Origin: Methylomonas fluvii | GTDB lineage: Bacteria > Pseudomonadota > Gammaproteobacteria > Methylococcales > Methylomonadaceae | Direction: 5' to 3' | Length of the DNA: 64,000 nt | NCBI RefSeq assembly: GCF_014850975.1 | Contig: NZ_JACXST010000003.1 | Location: 186,001-250,000, forward strand | Shown here: positions 43,274 to 55,348 of the stretch, one piece after another | How positions within the stretch are numbered: position 1 is the stretch's first letter | Layout: every line of letters begins with the position of its first letter | Made by a program: the position numbers and the translations under genes | The notes under the pieces: generated by a model | What the model was told of the DNA's origin: nothing | The model's input: only the letters and a program-made list of their open reading frames with translations | Databases searched by the model: none

Positions 43274-44121
43274 GGGCTGTTGCCATTTTGGATCGATAAC
43301 CTTGAAATTGAGCTGCTCTGCCTGATTGATTGAGCTTTTCAATCAAAAGACAAGCAAACTATGCCGCGACAAATGTTTACGGATGAATACTGGAATAAAT
43401 TCAAAGCCATCCTGTTGAGCGTGAGGATTTACGACAAGCCGACGCTTCGGCAAACGGTAGAAGGTATTTTTTATCGCATGCGAATCGGCTGTCCTTGGCG
43501 AGATCTGCCGGCAACATTTGGCAAGTGGAATGCCGTGTATAAGCGATTCAATGCCTGGTCGCTTCAAGAAAAACTGATGGGTATCTTTCAGGAGCTGGTT
43601 GTGGATCCGGATTTGGAGTGGACATTCATTGATGGCAGTATTGTGAAAGCACATCAGCATAGTAGCGGCGCAGCCCATGAACGGGAAACGGCGATCGGAA
43701 AATCGGTAGCGGGTAACACCACCAAAATCCATATGGCCGTGGATGCCTGCGGACTGCCCATTCATTTCTCGGTCACGGGCGGCGAAGTCCACGATTGTAA
43801 AGAAGCACCCGAATTAGTGGCGAAGCTTCCCTTAGCTATATGATTGCTGACAAAGGCTATGACAGCGAACCCTTACGGATTCAAATTCGTGAGAAAGGTG
43901 CTGAGCCAATCATACCAAGAAAGCAGAATTCAACCATTGGCAATGATGCTGTGGATTGGTGCCTCTACAAGTATCGCCACCTAGTTGAAAATGTGTTTGC
44001 GCGGCTGAAACATTTCAGAGCCATCGCGACGCGGTATGACAAACTGAAACGCAATTTTGAAAGCGTCATCGCTTTGGCTTGCGCTTTTATATGGTTGCCC
44101 ATGTAAAACGGCAACAGCCCC
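43273..44121 (+). mobile_element. IS5-family insertion sequence (IS427/IS1031-like)
   Basis: The element is bounded by GGGGCTGTTGCC (43273-43284) and its exact reverse complement (44110-44121). The inverted similarity extends further inward with one mismatch. TA flanks both ends. Its length of 849 bp is typical. It carries a transposase split in two overlapping frames. It truncates the membrane gene to its left. Confidence 0.9.
43361..44106 (+). CDS. IS5-family transposase in two overlapping frames
   Basis: The first frame (43361-43843, 160 residues) holds the N-terminal domain with GCPWRDLPATFGKWNAVYKRF and the first catalytic Asp in WTFIDGSIVKAH. The second (43840-44106, 88 residues) starts in an ATGA overlap and holds IADKGYDSEPLR with the second Asp and ENVFARLKHFRAIATRYDKL with the Glu. 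This two-frame layout joined by frameshifting is normal for the IS427 group, so the gene may be functional rather than broken. Confidence 0.88.
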
Positions 44122-44213
44122 TAGTTAATCACTGCTTGATCGATGAAATTAAAGTCAATGAATACGGCCGCTAATATTTCGATTTATCACATATTTGAGA
44201 CAGGCTTAATCCG

Positions 44214-45296
44214 ATGTTGAGCCGTTTTAGAGATCATATTGTCGTGCAGCACCCGGATCAATTATCCCGGCAATGGGCGCAGCGTATTGTTGATCGATAC
44301 GCAAGTAGTGCCAAAGTACGTGCCGTAGATATTCAATCCGTCAATATTGGCACATCGACGCGCTTGCGGCTAACCGTGAATCATGACGCCATCGGCGTCG
44401 TTCCAAGTCGGTGGTTTGTAAAAACGCCGTCGCTGGCGATTAAGTCCAGAGCGATTACCGCTATACCGCGTTTATTGCATAAGGAAGTTCATTTTTATAA
44501 TTCGCTTTCTCAGGGGGTGCCGGTGAATTTGCCGCAAATATTAGCGGCTGAAAGTCTGTTAGGGCGCGGTACTACATTGGTAATGGCGGATCTGGATGAG
44601 TTGGGATTTAGGCCCGGGCTGACCGCCGACGCTCTGTCTTTGGAACAAGCTCAGCGGGTGGTGGAAAAGTTAGCCGGTTTTCATGCTCACTATTGGGGCA
44701 ATGCGGGGCTATTGAAAACGCATCGCTGGTTAAACGGTTTTAGTCACAATGTCGAGAATCATATGGGTACCTTACTGGCTGTGCCCTTGATGAAGCGTGG
44801 CCTTGATCGCGTAGGGCGCTTGGTCCCCAGCAAATTGCATCGATCCGCATTACGCTATGCTGCGGATCGGCGGCGAATCACCGGGATCTTGGCAACTGGT
44901 GTACAGACCCTGGTGCATCATGACTGTCATCCAGGCAATCTATTTTGGAATCACTTTGAGCCGGGCTTTCTGGATTGGCAATTGGTGCGGATGGGTGAGG
45001 GTGTTAGTGATCTCGCTTATTTTTTAGCGACATCGCTGAAGCCGGAGTCTCGTCGCGCTCATGAAAAACAATTGCTCAAACTATACTTGACGGCGTTAGC
45101 TAGTCACGGGATTGGCGACTTGGATGAAGAAACGTATTACCAACGCTACCGCGCTCATTTGGTGTATCCGTTCGAAGCGATGATTGTTACCTTGGCTATA
45201 GGCGGTATGATGGAGCGTAATAGTAACTTGGAGTTAATTGCGCGCGTTTCAGCGGCTGTTGACGATAATGATAGCTATGCTGCGTTATCCCTATAA
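44214..45296 (+). CDS. Aminoglycoside-phosphotransferase/choline-kinase-like protein
   Basis: This 360-residue protein has the APH/CHK kinase fold. The catalytic loop reads LVHHDCHPGNLFWN (HxDxxxxN) and the metal-binding motif FLDWQLVRMGEGVSDLAYFLATS. An N-terminal lobe with LHKEVHFYNSLSQ and TTLVMADLDELGF precedes it. It would phosphorylate a small hydroxylated molecule. The substrate is unknown and resistance should not be assumed. It marks the start of the chromosomal backbone to the right of the IS5 element. Confidence 0.87.
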   Translation: MLSRFRDHIVVQHPDQLSRQWAQRIVDRYASSAKVRAVDIQSVNIGTSTRLRLTVNHDAIGVVPSRWFVKTPSLAIKSRAITAIPRLLHKEVHFYNSLSQGVPVNLPQILAAESLLGRGTTLVMADLDELGFRPGLTADALSLEQAQRVVEKLAGFHAHYWGNAGLLKTHRWLNGFSHNVENHMGTLLAVPLMKRGLDRVGRLVPSKLHRSALRYAADRRRITGILATGVQTLVHHDCHPGNLFWNHFEPGFLDWQLVRMGEGVSDLAYFLATSLKPESRRAHEKQLLKLYLTALASHGIGDLDEETYYQRYRAHLVYPFEAMIVTLAIGGMMERNSNLELIARVSAAVDDNDSYAALSL

Positions 45297-45534
45297 CGCT
45301 TTCTACCTGCGTTTCTGGAAGGCAGTTGTATGTTGAATTAGATCAGAGAATTGGATTGATACTATTTTGCCGAGAATCTCTCGACAGAGAGAGATTTTAG
45401 CGGGCATATGAAGCCTTAAAAATCTTAAACAAGTATCAAATTTATAATTGACTGCTACAGAGTTTGTAGCTATGAAAAAACTATAAGGATTTTTAATTTC
45501 TATCTTGCTGCTTATCGCAAGAAGAAAATAAAAA

Positions 45535-45621
45535 TGGTGCCGAGGAGAGGACTTGAACCTCCACAGGGTTACCCCTACTAGCACCTGAAGCTAGCGCGTC
45601 TACCAATTTCACCACCTCGGC
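45535..45621 (-). tRNA. tRNA-Leu (anticodon CAG)
   Basis: On the minus strand, GCCGAGG pairs with CCTCGGC as the acceptor stem, followed by A and an encoded CCA. The anticodon stem CTAGC/GCTAG holds the loop TTCAGGT, giving CAG. A long variable arm and the GGTTCAAGTCC T-arm mark a class II leucine tRNA. Confidence 0.96.
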
Positions 45622-45996
45622 ATTACTTGTGTCAGCAAGTAATTTGAGCATTATAAGTGCATGGATGGTGGGTGTCAACTTTATGATTATACACATCGCT
45701 GAGTAGCGTAAAGTTGGCACGTCTGAAGGAGCACTGGCTTGACGTGACATCGGCCCAAACAGGCTTTTAATCATCAGGCAAAACGGGATGGTCGTATTAA
45801 AAATTTATTTGCTCACCCTTGCTGGTTAGTGTCGGCTCGCAAGCGAGCCGATCTCCGCGCTTCACGGATTGGTTGTTGTAGCCAGTTGGTGATGCAGTCG
45901 TTCTGATGCAGTGGTTTGAGCATCTGGGCGGCTGGTTAGTCTATTTGGCTGCCAGCGGCGAGCGATAGTTTGTGCAATAAAGCCATTGTCGGTAGG
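45622..45996. other. Intergenic stretch with a strong hairpin
   Basis: No gene is seen. A perfect 9-bp hairpin, TCGGCTCGC / GCGAGCCGA (45832-45851), has a 2-base spacer and no T tract, so it is more likely a repeat or structured element than a terminator. The tRNA-Leu promoter should lie near the left end, reading leftward. Confidence 0.5.
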
Positions 45997-46707
45997 CTAT
46001 TGAGCTAGCTTGCGGTATCCATCGAATAAATGATGAATTTCCTCAAGACCGTCTTCGATTGACCAAGAAACCGACTTTGACAATAAGTCCAGTAAAATCA
46101 CGCCGTTTACCGCTGCGTCTTCGCTAATCGCCGTTTTTAACCGTTGGCTTAAATGCAGGTTGATGACTTGTAAGTGTTGATAAAGCGCGAGCAGTTCATC
46201 CAGTTCCAGCGAATAGGGTAGGTGGTCTTTTTGCCGAAAATACTGTGCCAGCAGGAACATCGTGGTTACTCGGTAAATCGTTTCAGTTTGATCGGCCAGG
46301 GGTAAGTGAAAACGTGCCATTGGCTTTAAAAATTCGGTATGTGGACACGGGCTGGTGGCCATAATTAAGCCTAAAATCGAACTAGTGATATGTTGTGCTG
46401 TGGTTTCGGCCCGTATGGTTCTCCTATCGGTAACGACTTCTACAGCCATTTGCTTGTGGGAAACTAAGTGACCAGATAAATCTAACAGTGACACCAAATT
46501 AACTGCGACAGGACAGTGCGGAACCTGCTCCGGATTTAACGGGCAATTGCGGCATTGCTGATACGCAAGCTCCGTCCATAGAGGATAGGGAGGTGGAGCC
46601 GCAGAAATAAGGGTCATGCTTTGTTTATCAACTTCTATCAGGAAATCCGCGCTCTCATAATCTTCTGCGCTTAGGCGGTAGGTAAAATGTAGGATGTCTT
46701 CGGACAT
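45997..46707 (-). CDS. Hypothetical protein with a Cys-rich CxxCPxNPxxxxxC segment
   Basis: This 236-residue protein is not recognised. It has a conserved-looking WTELAYQQCRNCPLNPEQVPHCPVAVNLV segment (about residues 45-72), with four Cys that could bind metal. The C-terminal half is helical, with LSQRLKTAISEDAAVNGVILLDLLSKS. No signal peptide or membrane helix is seen. It stands alone on the minus strand. Confidence 0.75.
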   Translation of the reverse strand: MSEDILHFTYRLSAEDYESADFLIEVDKQSMTLISAAPPPYPLWTELAYQQCRNCPLNPEQVPHCPVAVNLVSLLDLSGHLVSHKQMAVEVVTDRRTIRAETTAQHITSSILGLIMATSPCPHTEFLKPMARFHLPLADQTETIYRVTTMFLLAQYFRQKDHLPYSLELDELLALYQHLQVINLHLSQRLKTAISEDAAVNGVILLDLLSKSVSWSIEDGLEEIHHLFDGYRKLAQ

Positions 46708-46922
46708 ATAAACTCGGCAAACTTGTGATGCGTTTTAATGGGGGATTTTAATGTCGCTAAACCGCATTTGGGCGATTTCAGATGCGCCGTCGTTCACTGG
46801 CAAGGCTCAAGGAAACGGTTAGTTTGGCTTGAGTATAGCCGCGGTATTCAAGTAAAGGGGGCTGCCTCAGGCTCCATGCTACAATCGGCGGTTCTAAAAA
46901 CATAATCTCAAAAGGCTTTACC

Positions 46923-47312
46923 ATGCAATTTATTAAACTCCCCGCTGTTGCTTTGCTGCTTTTATCTTTTAATGCCGTAGCGGAAGTCCAACTGACCAAA
47001 GCCGATATTCTGGGTACTTGGCAAATCGATAAAGAATCCAACACCAGTGATGGCAGCAAGGCCCGTAGCTCCAATACTACCTGGACGTTTAAAGAGGACG
47101 GCACTATCGAAGGCATGACCCATGAAAACGATTCGCATGCCAGAATTGACCAAATGAGGGCGGTGCTGAATTACTCCGTCGAAGGTGGCAAGATTGTCAA
47201 GCAGGCGGCTCCGGGGCGATCGAAGATGGAAACCTGCGAGGCAATCGAAAAATCTGGCAACAACATGGTTTTGAAATGCCAAACCGTTTACTTCTTTATG
47301 TCTAAAAAATAG
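46923..47312 (+). CDS. Small secreted hypothetical protein, lipocalin-like
   Basis: This 129-residue protein has an N-terminal signal peptide (LPAVALLLLSFNAVA, with likely cleavage after AEV or AVA). The mature part contains LGTWQIDKES and WTFKEDGTIEG, as in small lipocalin-like (DUF5004/lipocalin_4-type) proteins. It has one pair of Cys near the C-terminus (TCEAIE, LKCQTV) that could form a disulfide. Function unknown. Confidence 0.75.
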   Translation: MQFIKLPAVALLLLSFNAVAEVQLTKADILGTWQIDKESNTSDGSKARSSNTTWTFKEDGTIEGMTHENDSHARIDQMRAVLNYSVEGGKIVKQAAPGRSKMETCEAIEKSGNNMVLKCQTVYFFMSKK

Positions 47313-47396
47313 GAACGCCGGACATTCCTGATAGTGTTGTGCTTAGTTTGACCTATTTATTTAGCAGTCGGCAGGGATGGACTCATTGGGTTTAAC

Positions 47397-48233
47397 GTGA
47401 AAACAGGAACTTTGATTTTGGCAGAACAGCCCCAGAGCCTATCCGATTTTGCGGAGCGCTGTTTGTTTAATAGCGATATTGGGCAAAAACTTGTTGTAAC
47501 TCATCAAGCCAGGCAGTTGTTGGATAACGGCTTATTATCCCTGCAGACAGCAGGGACGATATTGCCGATAAGCAATACAGTATTTCCGAGCCGGCCGGTC
47601 TTGTTGATGCCGCGAGAGATGCCTAAACGTCGTCTGGATTCCAACGAGGGTAAAGCGGCTTTTTTTCATGCGCTCGCACATATCGAGTTTGTGGCAATTT
47701 ATTTGGCTTGGGACATCATTTATCGGTTTCCCGGCTTGCCCGACGATTTTTATCGGGATTGGCTGATCATCGCCGACGAAGAGGCGCAGCATTTCAAGTT
47801 GATTCGCACCCATTTGCTAGGCTTGGGATTCGATTACGGTGATTTGCCCGCGCATCGCGGGCTTTGGTCGCATGCCGAAGATACTTCGGATGATATTTTG
47901 GCGCGCTTGGCGATCGTTCCGCGCTGTATGGAAGCGCGCGGATTGGATGTGACGCCGGGCATGATGGATAAACTGGTCGCTATCGACGATCAGCCCGGTC
48001 TGGCTATCTTGCGGCGGATTTACGACGACGAAGTCGGGCATGTCGAGCGCGGTTCTTACTGGTTCAATAATCTGGCCAGGCAGCGCGGTCTGGAACCTGA
48101 ACACTGCTTTAAAGACTTGATTCTGAATTATTTCAAGGGCAAGCCTAAGGGGCCCTTTAACCGAGAAGTGCGTATAATCGCCGGCTTCTCGAATAACGAA
48201 ATCGATTGGCTGGAGGAGCGTTTGCATGAATAA
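47397..48233 (+). CDS. DUF455-family ferritin-like protein
   Basis: This 278-residue protein begins with GTG at 47397. It shows the ferritin-like di-iron pattern: HALAHIEFVAIYLAWD, then ADEEAQHFKLIRTHL, and RRIYDDEVGHVERG near residue 210. That order of E and ExxH motifs is typical of DUF455, distantly related to the tRNA hydroxylase MiaE. The biological substrate of DUF455 is not established. It overlaps the next gene by 8 bases, so the two are co-translated. Confidence 0.87.
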   Translation: MKTGTLILAEQPQSLSDFAERCLFNSDIGQKLVVTHQARQLLDNGLLSLQTAGTILPISNTVFPSRPVLLMPREMPKRRLDSNEGKAAFFHALAHIEFVAIYLAWDIIYRFPGLPDDFYRDWLIIADEEAQHFKLIRTHLLGLGFDYGDLPAHRGLWSHAEDTSDDILARLAIVPRCMEARGLDVTPGMMDKLVAIDDQPGLAILRRIYDDEVGHVERGSYWFNNLARQRGLEPEHCFKDLILNYFKGKPKGPFNREVRIIAGFSNNEIDWLEERLHE

Positions 48234-49398
48234 CAAACCGGTTTTTGATTATCCACTATTTGCGATGGGTTTTAGGGCTTTTTTCGCGCTGGCGGGGTTA
48301 TCAGCTCTGGCTTTGATTGCAGTATGGAACTCAATGTCCAACGGTTCGCTGCATATCGATAATTACTTCACTGGCAGTACATGGCATGCCCATGAAATGT
48401 TGCTGGGCTACACCACAGCGGTGATTGCCGGTTTTTTACTAACAGCAGTGAGAAACTGGACCGGCATACAAACAGTTACTCCCGATCAACTGGCATCGCT
48501 TTGTTTTCTATGGATTTATGGTCGGGTATTGCCTTTTTATTCGGAACTATTGCCCGATTTGTTGATAGGTGTCGTCGATTTCGTATTTTTACCGGTGTTG
48601 GCGTATTTTGTGGGTAAGCCGATTTTAAAAACAGGCAACTACCAAAATCTGATTTTTATCGCCTTATTGCTGTTATTGGCCTTGGGTAATAGTTTGGTTC
48701 ATGCCCAAGTTCTGGGGTTGGCCGATAGTGCCGCGCTAGGGCTGATGTTGGTGGTTACCATTATCGTTGCGATGATTTTGGTCATAGCCGGTCGGGTATT
48801 TCCGTTTTTTACCGAACGGGGGCTATCCGGGGTTATTTGTATTCGCAATCCAGCATTGGATATAGCCGCTGTTGCGGTGAGTCTGGCGGTGTTTGCATTA
48901 TTGATGCTGAATATATCCGGCGCTTTGTTGGCTGTTGCTGCGGTAGCGGCGATTGTGATTAATATTGTGCGAGTGGCGGCTTGGTACAACCCGCGGATTT
49001 GGTTTGTGCCTTTGCTTTGGGTTTTGTACATCGGCTACGGTTGGTTGATTCTTGGATTTGGCTTGGTATCACTAGCTGCTTTTGATTTTGTTCCGCAGTC
49101 TTTGGCTTTACATGCCTTTACTGTCGGCGGCATTGGCATATTGACTCTGGGTATGATGGCCCGCGTTGCGTTGGGTCATACCGGCAGGGCGCTAAAAGCG
49201 TCGAATGTGATGGCGCTGGCCTTTGTACTGATAAATCTGGCCGCGTTGTTTCGAGTGTTATTTCCGGCTTTGTTGCCAAACTGGTATGGTGGTTTGGTAA
49301 TGGTGTCCACCTATTGCTGGTTGGCGGCATTTTCCTTGTTCGCATTTTATTATTCGCCAATTTTGATGTCGCCCAGGTTGGATGGGCAGCCGGGGTAG
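48226..49398 (+). CDS. NnrS-family haem-copper membrane protein
   Basis: This 390-residue protein has about twelve transmembrane helices. The N-terminal PLFAMGFRAFFALAGLSAL and WHAHEMLLGYTTAVIAGFLLTAVRNWTG are signatures of NnrS, as is ALHAFTVGGIGILTLGMMARVALGHTGR. NnrS proteins bind haem and copper and are linked to nitric-oxide stress relief. Here it is coupled to the DUF455 gene. Confidence 0.9.
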   Translation: MNNKPVFDYPLFAMGFRAFFALAGLSALALIAVWNSMSNGSLHIDNYFTGSTWHAHEMLLGYTTAVIAGFLLTAVRNWTGIQTVTPDQLASLCFLWIYGRVLPFYSELLPDLLIGVVDFVFLPVLAYFVGKPILKTGNYQNLIFIALLLLLALGNSLVHAQVLGLADSAALGLMLVVTIIVAMILVIAGRVFPFFTERGLSGVICIRNPALDIAAVAVSLAVFALLMLNISGALLAVAAVAAIVINIVRVAAWYNPRIWFVPLLWVLYIGYGWLILGFGLVSLAAFDFVPQSLALHAFTVGGIGILTLGMMARVALGHTGRALKASNVMALAFVLINLAALFRVLFPALLPNWYGGLVMVSTYCWLAAFSLFAFYYSPILMSPRLDGQPG

Positions 49399-49656
49399 CG
49401 TAGTTCATAAAAACAGTGGCGATGGCGGATGGCCTTTTCCAAAGCATGGCGTTTTTTTACATTGAATTTGTTGGAGCGGCAGTGCTAGGTTTGCTATATC
49501 GATTTACTGCGCGATGCGGCCAATGAAATGAGAGTGAATGGAAAAAATTGCTCGACAGGTTTGATGTTAAGACGAGTCGGATGAATTGTCTTTGGTTAAC
49601 GGCGTAAGCGAGTCTGTTGCTGGTAGGAGTGTGATAGGGGGGCTTGGTAGGGTTAT

Positions 49657-49686
49657 AAAAAAAGGCGGCATTCAGCCGCCTTTTTT
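49657..49686 (-). terminator. Rho-independent terminator after ispG
   Basis: The stem GGCGGC/GCCGCC with flanking A and T runs (AAAAAAAGGCGGC, loop ATTCA, GCCGCCTTTTTT) lies 15 bases after the ispG stop and reads as a terminator on both strands. It probably also ends any transcript from the nnrS side. Confidence 0.92.
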
Positions 49687-49700
49687 GTGTCGAAACGTTT

Positions 49701-50921
49701 TTACTGTGCGCTGTAATGCGATTCGATATAACGCTCGACTATAGCTTGGAACTCTTCAGCGATATGGTCGCCTTTTAGGGTGACGGTTTTGAAGCCGTCT
49801 TCAAAAACCGGTGCAACAGGTGACTCTCCGGTACCGGGGAGGCTGATGCCGATGTTGGCATTTTTGCTTTCGCCGGGGCCGTTGACGACGCAGCCCATCA
49901 CCGCGACTTTCATATCTTCCACGCCTTTGTACTTATCTTTCCAGATAGGCATTTGATCGCGTAAATAGCCTTGAATGTCTTGCGCCAGACGTTGGAAATA
50001 ATCGCTGGTGGTGCGACCGCAACCGGGGCAGGCTACTACCATGGGAGTGAAGGAGCGGAAGTTCATGGTTTGCAGAATTTCCTGGGCCACGATCACTTCT
50101 TTGGTGCGCGCCGCACCGGGTTCTGGTGTTAGGGACACGCGGATGGTGTCGCCTATGCCTTGTTGCATCAACACGCCAAGCGCTGCCGACGATGCGACGA
50201 TGCCTTTGGAGCCCATGCCTGCTTCGGTAAGGCCTAAGTGCAGGGCGTAATCACAACGGCTGGACAGGTCTTGGTAAATGCTGATCAGCTCCTGAACATC
50301 ACTGATTTTGCAAGACAGAATGATTTTGTCTTTGCCCAATCCCAGCTCCTGGGCCTTTGCTGCGCTTTCCAGGGCAGATAGTACAATGGCTTCGCGGGTT
50401 ATCAGGGGTAATTCCTTGGGTTGCGCCAATTGTCTGTTCTCGTCGAGCAAGCGGGTCAACACGGCTTGATCAAGACTGCCACCGTTGACGCCGATGCGCA
50501 CGGGTTTGTCGTATTGAATCGCAAATTCTATCATCTGCTGAAACTGCGGGTCCCGCGCCTTGCCTTTGCCGACATTACCGGGGTTGATACGGTATTTGGA
50601 AAGTGCTTGCGCGCAATCCGGATATTTTTCCAGTAACTTGTGGCCGTTGAAATGGAAGTCGCCGATAATAGGCACCGAAAAGCCTTTTTGCGCCAGTCGG
50701 TTGACGATTTCCGGTACCGCTTGCGCAGCTTCCTCACGGTCGACTGTAATGCGGACCATTTCCGAGCCGGCTGTCGCTAATTCCATGATCTGTTGAACGC
50801 TTCCTGCAACATCAGCTGTATCGGTATTAGTCATGGATTGAACTACAATCGGAGCACCGCCGCCGACTTTTATGTTTCCTACCAAAACCTGTTGGGTGTG
50901 TTTTCTGGGGCTAATCGACAT
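49701..50921 (-). CDS. ispG: 4-hydroxy-3-methylbut-2-enyl diphosphate synthase
   Basis: This 406-residue protein is the penultimate enzyme of the MEP isoprenoid pathway. It turns ME-cPP into HMBPP with a [4Fe-4S] cluster. N-terminal [19 protein letters not shown] and the TIM-barrel half are followed by the cluster Cys residues in [14 protein letters not shown] and [20 protein letters not shown]. Length and motifs are normal for the bacterial form. A terminator follows. It is transcribed alone. Confidence 0.96.
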   Translation of the reverse strand: MSISPRKHTQQVLVGNIKVGGGAPIVVQSMTNTDTADVAGSVQQIMELATAGSEMVRITVDREEAAQAVPEIVNRLAQKGFSVPIIGDFHFNGHKLLEKYPDCAQALSKYRINPGNVGKGKARDPQFQQMIEFAIQYDKPVRIGVNGGSLDQAVLTRLLDENRQLAQPKELPLITREAIVLSALESAAKAQELGLGKDKIILSCKISDVQELISIYQDLSSRCDYALHLGLTEAGMGSKGIVASSAALGVLMQQGIGDTIRVSLTPEPGAARTKEVIVAQEILQTMNFRSFTPMVVACPGCGRTTSDYFQRLAQDIQGYLRDQMPIWKDKYKGVEDMKVAVMGCVVNGPGESKNANIGISLPGTGESPVAPVFEDGFKTVTLKGDHIAEEFQAIVERYIESHYSAQ

Positions 50922-51022
50922 AGAATTGTGGTCTGCAAAAACTGAAAGTTATCTAAAAATACCAAGTAATTCACTTAGGATATAAATTATACCTCCTTAG
51001 TTACAGGACGAAAGAGCAAATT

Positions 51023-51751
51023 GTGCGGATAAATTACTTTTCTGATGTGCATCTGGAATTCGGTGAGCAGAGTTTGCCGGAAACCGATGCCGATATAGTC
51101 GTGGCGGCAGGCGATATCGGCATATTCAAACAAGGCGTCGAATGGTTGAAGTCTATCGGCAAGCCCGTGGTTTATGTGGCTGGTAACCATGAGTTTTATG
51201 GTTACGAATATCAACAAACCATTGACATGTTGCGTAGGGAATGTGCGGGCAGTCAAATTCAGTTCTTGGAAAAAGATCAGTTTATTTTCCAGGGCGTGCG
51301 CTTTTTGGGTTGCACCTTGTGGACGAATTTGTTTATCGAGGGCGCTGAAAAAGCCGAAGTGCTGGGAAAAACCTTGAATGACTTTCGTAAGGTGTCGTTT
51401 ACAGGTCAAGCATTCGAACCCAAACACTTTGCTGAACTACACCGGGAATCCAAGATATGGTTAGAACAGCAACTCGCTACACCTTTTGCCGGCAGGACGA
51501 TTGTGGTCACTCATCATGCACCCACCGAATGGAGTTGGATCGATTCACCCAACGTAATTAAAAAGCTGGCGTATTGTAATGATTTGAAGCCTTTATTTCA
51601 CGAGTATGAAATAGCTGCCTGGTTTCACGGTCATGTGCACAATTTGGGTGATTACCGGATAGCGGATGCCCGGATTTTAAGCAATACCCGGGGGTATGTC
51701 GGGCGCAAGTATGTCAGTGGTTTTGATATTGATAAAGTTGTTGATATTTGA
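51023..51751 (+). CDS. Metallophosphoesterase (calcineurin-like)
   Basis: This 242-residue protein starts with GTG at 51023. The metal-binding motifs are in order: FSDVHLEF (DxH), VAAGDIGIF (GD), VAGNHEFYG (GNHE), VVTHHAPTE and WFHGHVHNLGDY (GHxH). It is a soluble enzyme hydrolysing phosphoesters of unknown nature. It lies upstream of the nqr operon with a 186-base gap. Confidence 0.92.
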   Translation: MRINYFSDVHLEFGEQSLPETDADIVVAAGDIGIFKQGVEWLKSIGKPVVYVAGNHEFYGYEYQQTIDMLRRECAGSQIQFLEKDQFIFQGVRFLGCTLWTNLFIEGAEKAEVLGKTLNDFRKVSFTGQAFEPKHFAELHRESKIWLEQQLATPFAGRTIVVTHHAPTEWSWIDSPNVIKKLAYCNDLKPLFHEYEIAAWFHGHVHNLGDYRIADARILSNTRGYVGRKYVSGFDIDKVVDI

Positions 51752-51865
51752 GCGGTATTTGCAATTATGCCGGGCGCTATCGCGTTGCTTGCGGGGCTAC
51801 AAGCCTTGGGATTTTCCGTTGAGAAAGCCGATAACTTGTGATGTAATAAACATGTTTTGTCTTGA

Positions 51866-53283
<1,418 letters not shown>

Positions 53284-53284
<1 letters not shown>

Positions 53285-54483
53285 TGTCGGCTAGAGATAT
53301 TTTAGACAGCATAGAGCCGCATTTTACAAAGGGCGGCAAGTTTGAAAAATATTACGGTCTCTACGAGATGGTGGATACTTTCATTTACACGCCATCCGAT
53401 GTAACGCGCGGAAAAACCCACGTACGTGACGGTAACGATCTGAAACGTACCATGACGTTCGTGGTAATCGCCACGGCGTTTTGTGTTTTGATGGCTTGGT
53501 ACAACACCGGTTATCAGGCTAACTTAGCCATGCAAAGCATGGGTGTCGAGTCGATCAACAACTGGCGTAGCATTCCTATGGCGTTGTTTGGTTACAACCC
53601 TTACAACCCGGTTTCCTGCTTGGTGCACGGAATGCTGTATTTCTTCCCGGTTTACATCACTACTTTAGCGGTAGGTGGCGTTTGGGAAGTGTTGTTCGCA
53701 ACCGTACGCAAACACGAAGTCAACGAAGGTTTCTTGGTATCGTCAATGCTGTATACCCTGATCCTGCCGCCTGATATCCCATTGTGGCAAGTGGCGCTGG
53801 GTATCTCGTTCGGTATCGTGTTGGGTAAAGAAGTGTTTGGCGGTACCGGCAAAAACTTCCTCAACCCTGCGCTTACTGGTCGTGCATTCCTGTTCTTTGC
53901 TTATCCTGCGTCCATTTCAGGCGATGCGGTATGGGTTGCAGTCGATGGTTATAGCGGTGCTACGGCTTTGTCTCTGGCTTCTGCCGGCGGCGTGGAAGCG
54001 ATTCAAGCCAGTTTCAGTTGGTTCCAAGCCTTCCTAGGATTTATCCCTGGATCAATGGGCGAAACATCCACCTTGGCTTGTATGCTGGGTGCAGCATTCT
54101 TGTTGTACACGCGTGTTGCTTCTTATCGCATCATGGCTGGCGTGCTGATCGGTATGATCGTTATGTCCACTTTGTTGAATATCGTTGGCAGCGCAACCAA
54201 CCCAATGTTTGCGATGCCTTGGTACTGGCATATGGTTGTCGGCGGTTTTGCTTTCGGTACGGTGTTTATGGCAACTGATCCTGTTTCTGCCGCTGTGACC
54301 GACACCGGTCGCTGGATTTACGGCTGCATGATCGGCGTGATGATTATCATCATTCGGGTTATTAATCCGGCTTTCCCAGAAGGTGTGATGCTTGCAATTC
54401 TTTTCTCAAACATGTTTGCACCATTGATTGATTACTTTGTTGTTCAAGCAAATATTAGAAGAAGGATCAAACGCCATGCTTAA
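53284..54483 (+). CDS. nqrB: Na+-translocating NADH:quinone reductase subunit B
   Basis: This 399-residue membrane protein has about ten helices. It carries the covalent FMN attachment Thr in YSGATALS at about residue 223 and [20 protein letters not shown]. It takes part in electron transfer and Na+ transport. It overlaps nqrC by 8 bases. Confidence 0.96.
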
Positions 54484-55339
54484 TGCCGAGAAAAAAACGT
54501 CTAAGTACAACGAGCAACTCTGCAAGTACTACGAACAGTTCAGAGTTTACGCCGACAGAATTCTGGCTTTAAGCAATGATAGCCTGGAAAAAACCGTTAA
54601 CGTGGCGTTGGCTTTATGTCTGGTTTGCGCTGTATTGGTATCTATCGCAACAGTTGCTTTACGGCCTTTGCAAGGCTACAACAAAGCACTGGACATGAAG
54701 AAAAACATTCTTGATGTGGCCGGATTGTTGGAAGAGGGTACTGATATTGATAAAGCCTTTGCGGAAAGAATCGAGAGCAAGATTGTCGATCTGAAAACAG
54801 GCGATTATGTAGACAATATCAATGTCGACGAATACGATCAACGTAAGGCTGCCAAAGACCCAACTCAGAACGAATTGATTCCGGTTGAGAAAGATATTGC
54901 CAGCATTCGTCAAAAAGCCAAATACACCAAAGTGTTTTTGGTTAAAAACGGCGACCAGTTGCAATCCATTATTCTGCCTATCAACGGTTACGGTTTGTGG
55001 TCTACGATGTACGGCTTTTTAGCCTTGGAAGCTGATGCGCAAACTGTACAGAGCATCAACCTGTACGACCAAGGTGAAACCCCTGGCCTGGGTGGTGAGG
55101 TAGTCAATCCTAACTGGCGCGCGTTGTGGAAAGGCAAAAAAGTCTATTCCGACAAAGGCGAAGTGGCTTTGACTTTAGTGAAAGGTGGTGTCGATTCCAG
55201 TCGCCCGGATTCTGTTTACAAAGTGGATGGTTTGGCCGGCGCAACCTTAACCAGTCGTGGTGTCAGTAATTTGATCCAATACTGGATGGGTACCGAAGGT
55301 TTTGCCACCTATCTAAACAAAATTAGAAAAAACGGTTAG
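54476..55339 (+). CDS. nqrC: Na+-translocating NADH:quinone reductase subunit C
   Basis: This 287-residue protein has one N-terminal helix (about residues 40-60) and a periplasmic FMN-binding domain with the attachment Thr in [12 protein letters not shown] near the C-terminus. ATG 54476 ([15 protein letters not shown]) is chosen over the longer frame inside nqrB. The family's [13 protein letters not shown] and ETPGLGGEV blocks are present. Confidence 0.95.
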   Translation: MLNAEKKTSKYNEQLCKYYEQFRVYADRILALSNDSLEKTVNVALALCLVCAVLVSIATVALRPLQGYNKALDMKKNILDVAGLLEEGTDIDKAFAERIESKIVDLKTGDYVDNINVDEYDQRKAAKDPTQNELIPVEKDIASIRQKAKYTKVFLVKNGDQLQSIILPINGYGLWSTMYGFLALEADAQTVQSINLYDQGETPGLGGEVVNPNWRALWKGKKVYSDKGEVALTLVKGGVDSSRPDSVYKVDGLAGATLTSRGVSNLIQYWMGTEGFATYLNKIRKNG

Positions 55340-55348
55340 GAACTTATC

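Noticed and set aside
43361..44106. IS5 transposase as a frameshifted pseudogene
   Set aside because: Two overlapping frames are the normal layout in the IS427 group, and all catalytic residues are present.
44214..45296. Antibiotic-resistance call for the APH-like protein
   Set aside because: The fold is shared by many small-molecule kinases, and nothing in sequence or context shows an aminoglycoside substrate.
45303..45774. Minus-strand frames over the tRNA-Leu gene
   Set aside because: They read through a clear tRNA and have no protein-like features.
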